DNA from: Spirochaetia bacterium
GTDB taxonomy: Bacteria > Oederibacteriota > PGYV01 > Palsa-1178
DNA: 37,087 nt
Assembly: GCA_021372235.1 (NCBI GenBank)
Contig: JAJFUW010000081.1
Span: 1 to 37,087, forward strand
Direction of reading: 5' to 3'
The notes under the pieces were generated by a model. That model made no database searches and had not been told where the DNA came from. It saw only the letters and a program-made list of their open reading frames with translations. Below, one piece after another: positions 26,645-33,066 of this stretch; position 1 is the stretch's first letter; each line of letters opens with the position of its first letter. Made by a program: the position numbers and the translations under genes.

Positions 26645-26749
26645 CAAGATAATAGCTGCTCTGAGTTCGGAGTTCTTGGATAACTGCTGTAAAGTACCGC
26701 CGTAGTGCCATATCTCAGAGTTACAAGTTAATAACTGTATTTCATCTTG
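26645..26749. repeat. Imperfect inverted repeat between the fumarase genes
   Basis: CAAGAT...CTCTGAG (26645-26664) is mirrored by CTCAGAG (26714-26720) and CATCTTG (26743-26749). It resembles the other mirrored spacers of this block. Confidence 0.45.
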
Positions 26750-26764
26750 AATTAAGGAGTTTTT

Positions 26765-27301
26765 GTGAAAAGGATTACAGCACCGCTTGACCAGGATACC
26801 ATAGACGACCTGGAGGCCGGGGACGAAGTATTGATTTCCGGCACCATATTTACCATGCGCGACGCGGCGCACGCCAGGGTCGTGGAATTGATAAGGACCC
26901 ATAAGAAACTCCCCTTTGAACTGGCGAACCAGGTCATTTATTATTGCGGCCCCACTCCGGCGCGCCCGGGCAACCCCATTGGTTCATGCGGCCCGACCAC
27001 GTCATCCAGGATGGATTCATTTACTCCGTTGCTGCTTGAGCACGGCATAAAGGGAATGATAGGCAAAGGCGAACGTTCAACCCCGGTAAAAGACGCGATA
27101 TCCAAAAACGGGGCTGTTTATTTCTCTGCCATGGGCGGGCTGGGAGCCGAATATGCCCGTGCCGTCAAAAGTTCTGATGTTGTGGCGTTCCCCGAGCTCG
27201 GACCCGAGGCGATATACAGGCTCGAGGTCGATGATTTTTACGCGGTCGTCATTGACGACGCAAAAGGCAACGACCTGTACTCACAGTACCATTTCAGCTA
27301 A
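26765..27301 (+). CDS. Class I fumarate hydratase, beta subunit
   Basis: 178 residues, the C-terminal half of class I fumarase. It forms the active enzyme with the alpha subunit upstream. GDEVLISGTIFTMRDAAHAR, GPTPARPGNPIGSCGPTTSS and GMIGKGE are family hallmarks; the Lys-Gly-Glu helps bind substrate. It starts with GTG, supported by AAGGAG five bases upstream and by the usual N-terminal length. An intrinsic terminator follows immediately, closing the five-gene block that began at 21866. Confidence 0.93.
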   Translation: MKRITAPLDQDTIDDLEAGDEVLISGTIFTMRDAAHARVVELIRTHKKLPFELANQVIYYCGPTPARPGNPIGSCGPTTSSRMDSFTPLLLEHGIKGMIGKGERSTPVKDAISKNGAVYFSAMGGLGAEYARAVKSSDVVAFPELGPEAIYRLEVDDFYAVVIDDAKGNDLYSQYHFS

Positions 27302-27345
27302 AAAAAATACAGCACCGTGCGAAAGCACGGCACTGTATTTTTTTT
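27302..27345 (+). terminator. Rho-independent terminator of the TCA block
   Basis: ACAG-CA-CCGTGC, a GAAA tetraloop, then GCACGG-CA-CTGT and T8. The stem has one small CA/CA internal loop. A run of A on the left side makes it potentially bidirectional. Confidence 0.9.
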
Positions 27346-27414
27346 ATGTTCAAAAGCCTGTTTTAAATGCCGTTCTTTTTATCCTTTTTGGCGCACTTTT
27401 CCTTTGACTGCACG

Positions 27415-27912
27415 TCATAGTAATAACAGTCCGGCCTTACCTGGCGTCCATGACATTTTTGTACGCCTTCTTTGCCTCTTCATTTTTATCCTGTCGGCGA
27501 TTCCCTCTTTTGCCGCCTCCGGCAGGTTTTCCGTTGAATCCCATATCCCGCCCCGGGCTGTCATCATCTCACGGTTGCCGGTAACGGATTTTGTCATATT
27601 CGTAATTCCCGATTATCAAGGCCCTGTATGCTGCCTTTTTTTCGTTGAGGAGCGTGACGAAAAACCTGTGTTTAAAATCAAACGTCTTGAAATATTTTTC
27701 AAAAAACGCATCGGCTACAGTTGCGCCGTCATCGCCTTTTCGTAATTCTCGATGCCGGGGTTGATGTTTTCCGACGCTCTGTCCGTGTCCGTGATGGAGT
27801 TGTGCATTGCGAAGCGGGCGTCCCCGGGTTGTTCCGGTGTCTTGGGGGGATCTTTTTTTGCTGTTCCGTGCGCACAATCAACAAAAAACGGTACAAATAC
27901 CGGTACTGTCAT
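27415..27912 (-). pseudogene. Unrecognised protein gene broken by two frameshifts
   Basis: Three frames line up as one protein. Frame one starts MTVPVFVPFFVDCAHG (a possible signal sequence) and runs to NINPGIENYEKAMT near 27725. Frame two continues DAFFEKYFKTFDFKHRFFVT and LIIGNYEYDKI to about 27597. Frame three continues TKSVTGNREMMTARGGIWDS to the end. The joins are seamless in sense, so two small indels, in the organism or in the assembly, broke one gene of about 150 residues. I recognise no family. No ribosome binding site precedes the first ATG. Confidence 0.6.
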
Positions 27913-27945
27913 TTTTTAAGATCAATCTCGGGTTTTGGGGTGCAA

Positions 27946-28518
27946 TTATTTCATGGTTTTAATGCCGTTAATTATCGTGTTTGCAATGATGGCTGATTTG
28001 CGCTGTTCGTCCTGCTCGTTTTCCATCGCAAGTTGGTATTCCATGGACTTGATGAAATTAACTATCATCACCACCGTAAAATCAACATCGGAAATATTGA
28101 ACACGCCCTTCGTTATACCGTCCTTCAGGGCGTCCCTGACGTTGGTTGTTTCAAAATCATAGTACCTGTCATATGCCCTTTTTATATAGCTGTAATAATC
28201 TATGTAGTCTTTATGGAACATGGCATAAAACCCCGAAAACCGCTTCATGAGTCTCATCCTGGCGGCTATATAGGCCGTTAATTTTTTGTCCGGTTCTTTT
28301 TCGGACGCCACGGCTTCCATGAGCCCCTGCTTCACACCGGCCATGTCCTGTTCGAGGATTGTGCAGTACATCTCTTCCTTTGACTCAAAATAGTGGTAAA
28401 TGGTGCCTTTGCCAATTTTGGCTTCTTTTGCCACTTCGTCAACCGTGGTGTCTTTCAGCCCATTTTTGGCTATCAGTTTACGCGCAGTATTTATTATATT
28501 TCCTTTTGTGTTCCTCAT
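27946..28518 (-). CDS. TetR-family transcriptional regulator
   Basis: 190 residues. The N-terminal helix-turn-helix is classic: IINTARKLIAKNGLKDTTVD, then EVAKEAKIGKGTIYHYFESK (28-47). The C-terminal ligand domain is divergent, as usual, so the inducer is unknown. It is transcribed away from the aconitase gene with a 157-base shared promoter region. Its own -10 box sits inside a small palindrome (28551-28563), which suggests autoregulation and possibly control of aconitase. GGGGGA precedes the ATG. Confidence 0.93.
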   Translation of the reverse strand: MRNTKGNIINTARKLIAKNGLKDTTVDEVAKEAKIGKGTIYHYFESKEEMYCTILEQDMAGVKQGLMEAVASEKEPDKKLTAYIAARMRLMKRFSGFYAMFHKDYIDYYSYIKRAYDRYYDFETTNVRDALKDGITKGVFNISDVDFTVVMIVNFIKSMEYQLAMENEQDEQRKSAIIANTIINGIKTMK

Positions 28519-28550
28519 AGAGATTCCCCCTGTTTTTGAACTCCGACGTA

Positions 28551-28563
28551 TAAAATCATTTTA
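28551..28563. promoter_or_regulatory. Candidate TetR operator
   Basis: TAAAATCATTTTA is a perfect 6-bp dyad around one base and covers the -10 box of the tetR promoter. TetR sites are usually longer, so this may be only part of the operator. Confidence 0.35.
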
Positions 28564-28586
28564 GTCAACCGGCGGATATTTGTCAA
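28558..28586 (-). promoter_or_regulatory. Promoter for the TetR-family gene
   Basis: Minus strand TTGACA (28581-28586), 17-nt spacer, TAAAAT (28558-28563). Confidence 0.7.
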
Positions 28587-28605
28587 GCCTGCGCGTATTT
28601 TATCA

Positions 28606-28634
28606 TTTACTTTTTTACTTTGTTATCATATTAT
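28606..28634 (+). promoter_or_regulatory. Promoter for the aconitase gene
   Basis: TTTACT (28606-28611), 17-nt spacer, TATTAT (28629-28634). Predicted start near 28641, leader about 35 nt with AGGGAG as ribosome binding site. Confidence 0.6.
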
Positions 28635-28675
28635 TATGAATTGTTCGCTACAAATCATTTATCCAGGGAGAACCT

Positions 28676-31117
28676 ATGAAAGGCACACTGACAGAAAAGA
28701 TACTGAACAAACACCTTGTTTCCGGCAATCTCATCCCCGGCCAGGAAATTGCCGTCAGGATTGACCAGACCCTGACGCAGGACGCCACGGGCACGATGGC
28801 CTGCCTCGAATTTCTGAATTTCGGGCTTGATAAAATAGCCACAAAACTCTCCGTCAGTTATGTGGATCACAATACCCTGCAGACAGGTTTTGAGAACGCG
28901 GACGACCACCTGTTCCTGCAGTCGGTAGCGGAAAAATTCGGGCTCTATTTCTCCAAACCCGGCAATGGTATCTGCCACCAGGTCCACCTGGAGAGGTTTG
29001 CCAGGCCTGGTGATACGCTCATAGGCTCCGATTCGCATACTCCCACGGCAGGCGGCGTGGGCATGCTCGCGATTGGCGTGGGTGGCCTCGAGGTAGCATC
29101 TGCCATGGCCGGTTACCCTTACTCGCTCACATGCCCCGAGGTCATTGGGATAAAATTAAAAGGCTCGCTCCCGGCATGGTCCTCGGCAAAAGACATCATA
29201 CTGACGGTCCTGCAGAAATATACGGTAAAAGGCGGCATCAACCGCGTGTTCGAATATTTCGGCGACGGCGTAAAATCCCTCTCGGTACCGGAGCGCTCCA
29301 CCATAACTAACATGGGGGCGGAGCTCGGCGCCACCTCTTCCATATTCCCTTCGGATTTGAACACGCAGAAATTCCTGAAAGCGTTCGGCAGGGCAAAGGA
29401 TTACAGGGCGTTTGCCGCGGACAAAAAAGCGCAGTATAAAGAGGTCTTTGAAATAGACCTGAAAAAAGTGGAACCGCTTGTCGCCATGCCCCACTCTCCC
29501 GACGCCGTAAAAACCGTTAAGGAACAAAATGGCACAAAGGTCAACCAGGTCATCATAGGCAGTTGCACCAACTCTTCCTACAAGGACCTGATGACCGCGG
29601 CGCTCGCACTGAAAGGAAAAACCGTCCATAAGGACGTTTCTTTCATAGTGGCCCCGGGTTCAAAAACAATACTCAACGCCATGATAGAGAACGGTGCCCT
29701 CTCGTATTTCATAAAGGCGGGCGCCAGAATAGCCGAATCCGCCTGCGGTCCCTGCATAGGCATGGGGCACGCGCCGGCTTCCAACTCCGTTTCTGTCAGG
29801 ACATTCAACCGTAACTTCAAGGGTCGTTCAGGCACGGCGGATGCCTCCATCATACTGGCAAGTGCGGAGACGGCTGTGGCTGCCGCGGTTTTCGGCGAGA
29901 TCACAGACCCGAAAAAACTCGGCAAGCTTCCAACTGTAAACCCGCTCATTAATTTCGACGTGGACAACGCCCTTATTTTAAACCCCCTGCCTCCGGCGGA
30001 GGCAAAAAAAGTAAATATAATCATGGGACCGAACATAAAACCCCTGCCCGCTGGCAGGCCGCTGGCCGACAGCCTCTCGGGCAGGGTCCTGATAAAAACA
30101 GGCGACAACATAACCACGGATGATATCATGCCGGCGGGTGCGAAGATACTTCCCCTGCGGTCCAACATACCCGAGATTGCGAAGCATGTTTTTATCAAGA
30201 TTGACAGCGGTTTCTACGGCAGGGCCGTCAGCAATAACGGCGGCTTCATAATCGGCGGGGACAACTACGGCCAGGGTTCGTCTCGCGAACACGCGGCGTT
30301 GGCCCCGATGCACCTGGGGGTAAAGGCTGTTATCACCAAATCCTTTGCCCGCATACACAGAGCCAACCTGATAAACTTCGGGTTACTGCCTTTGAACTTC
30401 ACCAACCCCAAGGACTATGACAGGATAAATCCCGGTGACAGGATAGAGCTAATCGATGTGGCTAACTGTTTGAAAGCAGGCAAGAACATACTGATGAAGG
30501 TAAACGGCAATACCGAATTCAAGGTATTTACCCAGCTCTCCGAACGTGAAAAGGACATCATCCTGGCCGGAGGCAAGATCAATTATATACGGAAACAGCT
30601 CGGATTAAAGGAACTGCCGCCGCCTGAACCGCCTAAACCGCAGCCACTGCCACAGCAGCCTCAAACCCAGCCTCAACAGCAGAACCAAGGTTCCAGGCCG
30701 CAGCAGCAGGATTTCAAGCATCAGGGGCAACAGCAGGGTTTCAGGCCCCAGGCACAGCAGCAGGGCTTTAAACCTCAGGGGCAACATGGTTTCAGGCCGC
30801 AGGGGCAACAGCAGGGTTTCAGGCACCATGGGCAGCAGCAGGGTTTCAAACCTCAGGGACAACAGCAGGGATTTAAGCCGCAGGGGCAGCAGGAGAGGCC
30901 AAAATACCAGCCGCCGCAGCAGAGTTCGCGCTATCTGCCACAGTCGCCGAAAAACCAGCCGAAGCAGGACATGAGGCCGCCGCAGCAGCAACAGGCTCCG
31001 GCTGTACAACCACAAGCGGCAGTCCGGCAGCCTGCAGCAGCGGAACCAAAACCGCAGGTAAAAAAACAGGCCGCAAAAAAAATCGCGGTCAAAAAGAAAA
31101 CAACTAAAAATACATAA
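28676..31117 (+). CDS. acnA: Aconitate hydratase with a long Gln/Pro-rich, Lys-ended C-terminal tail
   Basis: 813 residues. Residues 1-646 are a complete aconitase of the approximately 650-residue type: GSDSHTPTAGGVGMLAIGVGG (118-138) and [4Fe-4S] ligands Cys297 (GSCTNSS), Cys357 and Cys360 (ACGPC); the swivel domain at 470-600 carries DNYGQGSSREHAALAP. It interconverts citrate and isocitrate, the step between the citrate synthase and icd genes of the block upstream. Residues 647-813 are a tail unknown to me in aconitases: a Pro/Gln stretch, about seven nine-residue GQQQGF[RK]PQ repeats (683-744), a Pro/Gln/Ala stretch and a basic end (VKKQAAKKIAVKKKTTKNT). It is in frame with no break. The tail may bind RNA or promote condensation; that is speculation. 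It has its own promoter, a strong AGGGAG site and a strong terminator. Confidence 0.93.
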   Translation: MKGTLTEKILNKHLVSGNLIPGQEIAVRIDQTLTQDATGTMACLEFLNFGLDKIATKLSVSYVDHNTLQTGFENADDHLFLQSVAEKFGLYFSKPGNGICHQVHLERFARPGDTLIGSDSHTPTAGGVGMLAIGVGGLEVASAMAGYPYSLTCPEVIGIKLKGSLPAWSSAKDIILTVLQKYTVKGGINRVFEYFGDGVKSLSVPERSTITNMGAELGATSSIFPSDLNTQKFLKAFGRAKDYRAFAADKKAQYKEVFEIDLKKVEPLVAMPHSPDAVKTVKEQNGTKVNQVIIGSCTNSSYKDLMTAALALKGKTVHKDVSFIVAPGSKTILNAMIENGALSYFIKAGARIAESACGPCIGMGHAPASNSVSVRTFNRNFKGRSGTADASIILASAETAVAAAVFGEITDPKKLGKLPTVNPLINFDVDNALILNPLPPAEAKKVNIIMGPNIKPLPAGRPLADSLSGRVLIKTGDNITTDDIMPAGAKILPLRSNIPEIAKHVFIKIDSGFYGRAVSNNGGFIIGGDNYGQGSSREHAALAPMHLGVKAVITKSFARIHRANLINFGLLPLNFTNPKDYDRINPGDRIELIDVANCLKAGKNILMKVNGNTEFKVFTQLSEREKDIILAGGKINYIRKQLGLKELPPPEPPKPQPLPQQPQTQPQQQNQGSRPQQQDFKHQGQQQGFRPQAQQQGFKPQGQHGFRPQGQQQGFRHHGQQQGFKPQGQQQGFKPQGQQERPKYQPPQQSSRYLPQSPKNQPKQDMRPPQQQQAPAVQPQAAVRQPAAAEPKPQVKKQAAKKIAVKKKTTKNT
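30722..30899 (+). repeat. 27-bp coding repeats in the aconitase tail
   Basis: About seven degenerate units such as CAGGGGCAACAGCAGGGTTT encode GQQQGF[RK]PQ. One unit is shortened (GQHGFRP). Silent differences between units show it is not a recent perfect amplification. Confidence 0.85.
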
Positions 31118-31119
31118 CG

Positions 31120-31163
31120 CTAAAATGAAAAGGGCGGCCGCAGGGCCGCCCTTTTCATTTTAG
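31120..31163 (+). terminator. Terminator of the aconitase gene
   Basis: Perfect 20-bp stem (CTAAAATGAAAAGGGCGGCC and its complement) with a GCAG loop; the descending arm provides the T-rich end. It also overlaps the end of the frameshifted nucleotidyltransferase tail on the minus strand, so it may serve both convergent genes. Confidence 0.85.
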
Positions 31164-31301
31164 TTCTTCAAGCAGTCCCGCAACACTATCCTCCCCTGCA
31201 GCCCTGAAGTTATCTATTATTGTCCGGCGCCATTTCTTGTGTATATTGGCAAAACCCTTTTTTGCCGGTGTAATTCCTCTCTGCTCAATTAAAGACTTTA
31301 A
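31155..31301 (-). pseudogene. Out-of-frame C-terminal part of the nucleotidyltransferase
   Basis: In the +1 frame relative to the upstream CDS, an open stretch continues as LKSLIEQRGITPAKKGFANI, then HKKWRRTIIDNF and a final AGLLEELK with a stop at 31155-31157. Its charge pattern fits the C-terminal helices of such proteins better than the abrupt VFN end. The shift lies within about 31297-31303. Confidence 0.6.
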
Positions 31302-31836
31302 GCGCGCTTTCCGGGTCTTTGTCGCTCTTTTCCTGCTTCTTTCTGCGTTTAAAAATTATAAATTTATGCAGTGCATAAACCACGGGATGCGGTAGCATCA
31401 TATTCATTCCCTCAAAATCAATAGTAATTGTATTTTCTGTAAGCATGTTCATGTATCGGAGAGGTTGGGCATTGATCCCAAGCTGTTTTATTCTATAGGG
31501 CAATTCCGAACCGGCGCCTGCTTCCGGAACAATGAATTCGAGTATTAAACCCGGATGGTCGAGTTTCATAAGCCCATTATCGCCAAAGTATTTTACAATA
31601 AAACCCATGTCATACAGTAATTCCGGTATGTCCACATTTTCCCTTGCCGGGATCCTCCGTGGTAAGGCAAAATCGATATCCCTGGTTTTAATAGATGCCG
31701 AGTATTGCGGAGCATTAAAATACTTTTCATAAAAAACCGTTGCCCAGCTGCCGATCAATACCATATCGCCCAAGATACCCTTTTCGTTGAACCTTCTTAA
31801 TATTTCAACTACAAGATCATATTGACTCTTTTCCAC
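31285..31836 (-). CDS. AbiEii-like nucleotidyltransferase, probable toxin of a two-gene cassette (C-terminus frameshifted)
   Basis: 183 residues. It has the nucleotidyltransferase pattern GSWATVFY then KTRDIDFALP (G-S/G...T-x-D-x-D), with the metal-binding Asp pair present. The fold is used by MNT-type toxins that modify tRNA or antitoxin, and by some antitoxins. It overlaps the preceding small gene by 20 bases, so both are co-translated from one promoter. The frame ends early; a +1 continuation of about 45 residues suggests either a real mutation, a sequencing error or programmed shifting. Which partner is toxic cannot be told from sequence. Confidence 0.75.
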   Translation of the reverse strand: MEKSQYDLVVEILRRFNEKGILGDMVLIGSWATVFYEKYFNAPQYSASIKTRDIDFALPRRIPARENVDIPELLYDMGFIVKYFGDNGLMKLDHPGLILEFIVPEAGAGSELPYRIKQLGINAQPLRYMNMLTENTITIDFEGMNMMLPHPVVYALHKFIIFKRRKKQEKSDKDPESALKVFN

Positions 31837-32134
31837 GCAGTGTCCCCCTCAGGAACCGTATCTGTTTTTTTACGACTGACAATAAATGCCTGTATTTTTT
31901 TCTCATCTTCACGGCGGTCCTGTACTTTTCAACCATCCCAGCCTGTGGAATACCGATATATTTATTGATAACCCTGCCCTTTTCCCGGTATTTCAGGTAG
32001 TAATACCCTTTGCCGTTGCGTTTCAGGATGCTCAGCGAGCCTTTTGGCAGTTCCCGCAGAGCCTTTTCATAGCCCGCTTTCATACCCAGCGAGTTCTGCA
32101 GTTCCTCTTTTAACACGCCTTTTATAACACCCAT
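31817..32134 (-). CDS. Small basic partner protein of the nucleotidyltransferase cassette
   Basis: 105 residues, strongly basic. It starts MGVIKGVLKEEL and contains GYYYLKYREKGRVINKYIG, a pattern I associate with small proteins encoded next to AbiEii-like nucleotidyltransferases. It is the first gene of the pair, where an antitoxin or DNA-binding autoregulator often lies. GGAGG five bases before the ATG supports the start. Two inverted-repeat pairs at the promoter suggest autoregulation, possibly by this protein. Confidence 0.7.
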   Translation of the reverse strand: MGVIKGVLKEELQNSLGMKAGYEKALRELPKGSLSILKRNGKGYYYLKYREKGRVINKYIGIPQAGMVEKYRTAVKMRKKYRHLLSVVKKQIRFLRGTLRGKESI

Positions 32135-32145
32135 AACAGCCTCCG

Positions 32146-32185
32146 TTGCTCTACAATGTTCATAGTATTATATATTGTAGAGCAA
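32146..32185. promoter_or_regulatory. Inverted-repeat operator 1 of the cassette
   Basis: TTGCTCTACAA (32146-32156) and TTGTAGAGCAA (32175-32185), perfect 11-bp arms 18 bases apart, flanking the -10 box. One arm lies in the promoter spacer, the other just after the predicted start. Confidence 0.75.
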
Positions 32186-32195
32186 TAAAAGTCAA
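32167..32195 (-). promoter_or_regulatory. Promoter of the nucleotidyltransferase cassette
   Basis: Minus strand TTGACT (32190-32195), 17-nt spacer, perfect TATAAT (32167-32172). Predicted start near 32160. Confidence 0.8.
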
Positions 32196-32196
32196 G

Positions 32197-32240
32197 GTTT
32201 GCTCTACAAATATACGTTTACCTATGTTTGTAGAGCAAAC
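32197..32240. promoter_or_regulatory. Inverted-repeat operator 2 of the cassette
   Basis: GTTTGCTCTACAAA (32197-32210) and TTTGTAGAGCAAAC (32227-32240), perfect 14-bp arms 16 bases apart, directly upstream of the -35 box and sharing the core of operator 1. Confidence 0.75.
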
Positions 32241-32292
32241 CGGACCGTGCATATTAAAATGATTCATAAATAACGGCAGTTCCATCTTGTGA

Positions 32293-32757
32293 TCACATGA
32301 TTTCAGGGATAACCGCGAATACAACCGACCACGCGCAGTCATCCCCGCGTTCCAGGCACACAACCCCGCTGTTTCTGAAGATGACCGTGTTATTGTCCGG
32401 GTTCCCGGTCAGCAATTGTGAGCAGAGCTTCTGCAGGTGCGGCAGGTGGCCCACAAGCATGATGTCTTCATTGGTGTCCTTGATGCGGTTTAGCCATATA
32501 TTTATGTCGTCGTTTGGTTTTAACCCGTCGGACTCCCGCAGGCGTTCTTCCAGTCCGAGGGCCTCGGCAAAGATAATTGCAGTCTGTTTCGCCCTTGTTT
32601 TTGGGCTGTGGAATATCCAGACCGGGGCAACCTCTCCGCGTTCGGAGATTATAACGGATATCTTGTGAGTTTCATGGGTCCCCTGCGGCGACAATACGCG
32701 TTTGGTATCGTCTTCATCCTGTAATGCCAACCCGTGCTGGATAAGGTATAGTTTCAT
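32293..32757 (-). CDS. sixA: SixA-type phosphohistidine phosphatase
   Basis: 154 residues, a short histidine-phosphatase-superfamily protein. Phosphate-pocket motif QHG (LIQHGLA, 5-11) takes the place of the common RHG, as in other SixA proteins; HSPKTRAKQTA carries the Arg, and LVGHLPHLQKL the second His. SixA removes phosphate from histidine of phosphotransfer proteins. GGGGGTG precedes the ATG. Nothing nearby identifies its partner; it appears to be a single gene. Confidence 0.9.
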   Translation of the reverse strand: MKLYLIQHGLALQDEDDTKRVLSPQGTHETHKISVIISERGEVAPVWIFHSPKTRAKQTAIIFAEALGLEERLRESDGLKPNDDINIWLNRIKDTNEDIMLVGHLPHLQKLCSQLLTGNPDNNTVIFRNSGVVCLERGDDCAWSVVFAVIPEIM

Positions 32758-32813
32758 GAGGCACCCCCGTAGATATACATATAACAGAGAAAGCCCCGGT
32801 TTGCAAATATTTC

Positions 32814-32907
32814 AAGTTGCGGCCTTTCAGGCCGTGTAGCGGCGGTTTTGCTGTTATGCAACTGTTTCCCCTGCGCACCCTAAAAGGGTGCGACTACCGG
32901 GTTTTGT
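32814..32907. repeat. Dispersed MITE-like repeat, copy C1 (shortened)
   Basis: Starts AGTTGCGGCCTTTCAGGCC and ends GCGACTACCGGGTTTTG. It shares CGGCGGTTTTGCTGTT and CTGCGCACCCTAAA with the other copies but lacks the GCTAAAGCTTCGG core. It is followed directly by copy C2. Confidence 0.65.
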
Positions 32908-32931
32908 TATTGGTTCGAAACTTTAATCTAA

Positions 32932-33066
32932 CCCTGGTAGTCGCGGCCTGAAAGAGTGCGCAACGGCGGTTTTGCTGTTCAACTGATCAGCAACGGCTTC
33001 CCTCACGCACCCTGAACCTCCTTCGCTAAAGCTTCGGCGGTTAAAAAGGTTGCGACTACCGGGTTT
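32932..33066. repeat. Dispersed MITE-like repeat, copy C2
   Basis: Opens CCTGGTAGTCGCGGCCTG and closes GCGACTACCGGGTTTT, an inverted terminal repeat of about 11 bp. It contains CGGTTTTGCTGTTCAACTGA, GCACCCTGAACC, the core CTTCGCTAAAGCTTCGGCGG and TTAAAAAGG. Its end overlaps the last codons and the stop of the PabB-PabC gene. Confidence 0.8.

Noticed and set aside
30722-30899. CRISPR-like array of 27-bp units
   Set aside because: Units are contiguous without unique spacers and are in frame within a protein-coding tail.
30605-31015. Leu/Arg-rich frame antisense to the aconitase tail
   Set aside because: CAG repeats read backwards give CTG (Leu); it merely mirrors the Gln-rich coding repeats.
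32146-32240. CRISPR or integron-type attachment repeats
   Set aside because: The four arms form two mirrored pairs at a promoter with no spacers or integrase nearby; operator sites explain them better.
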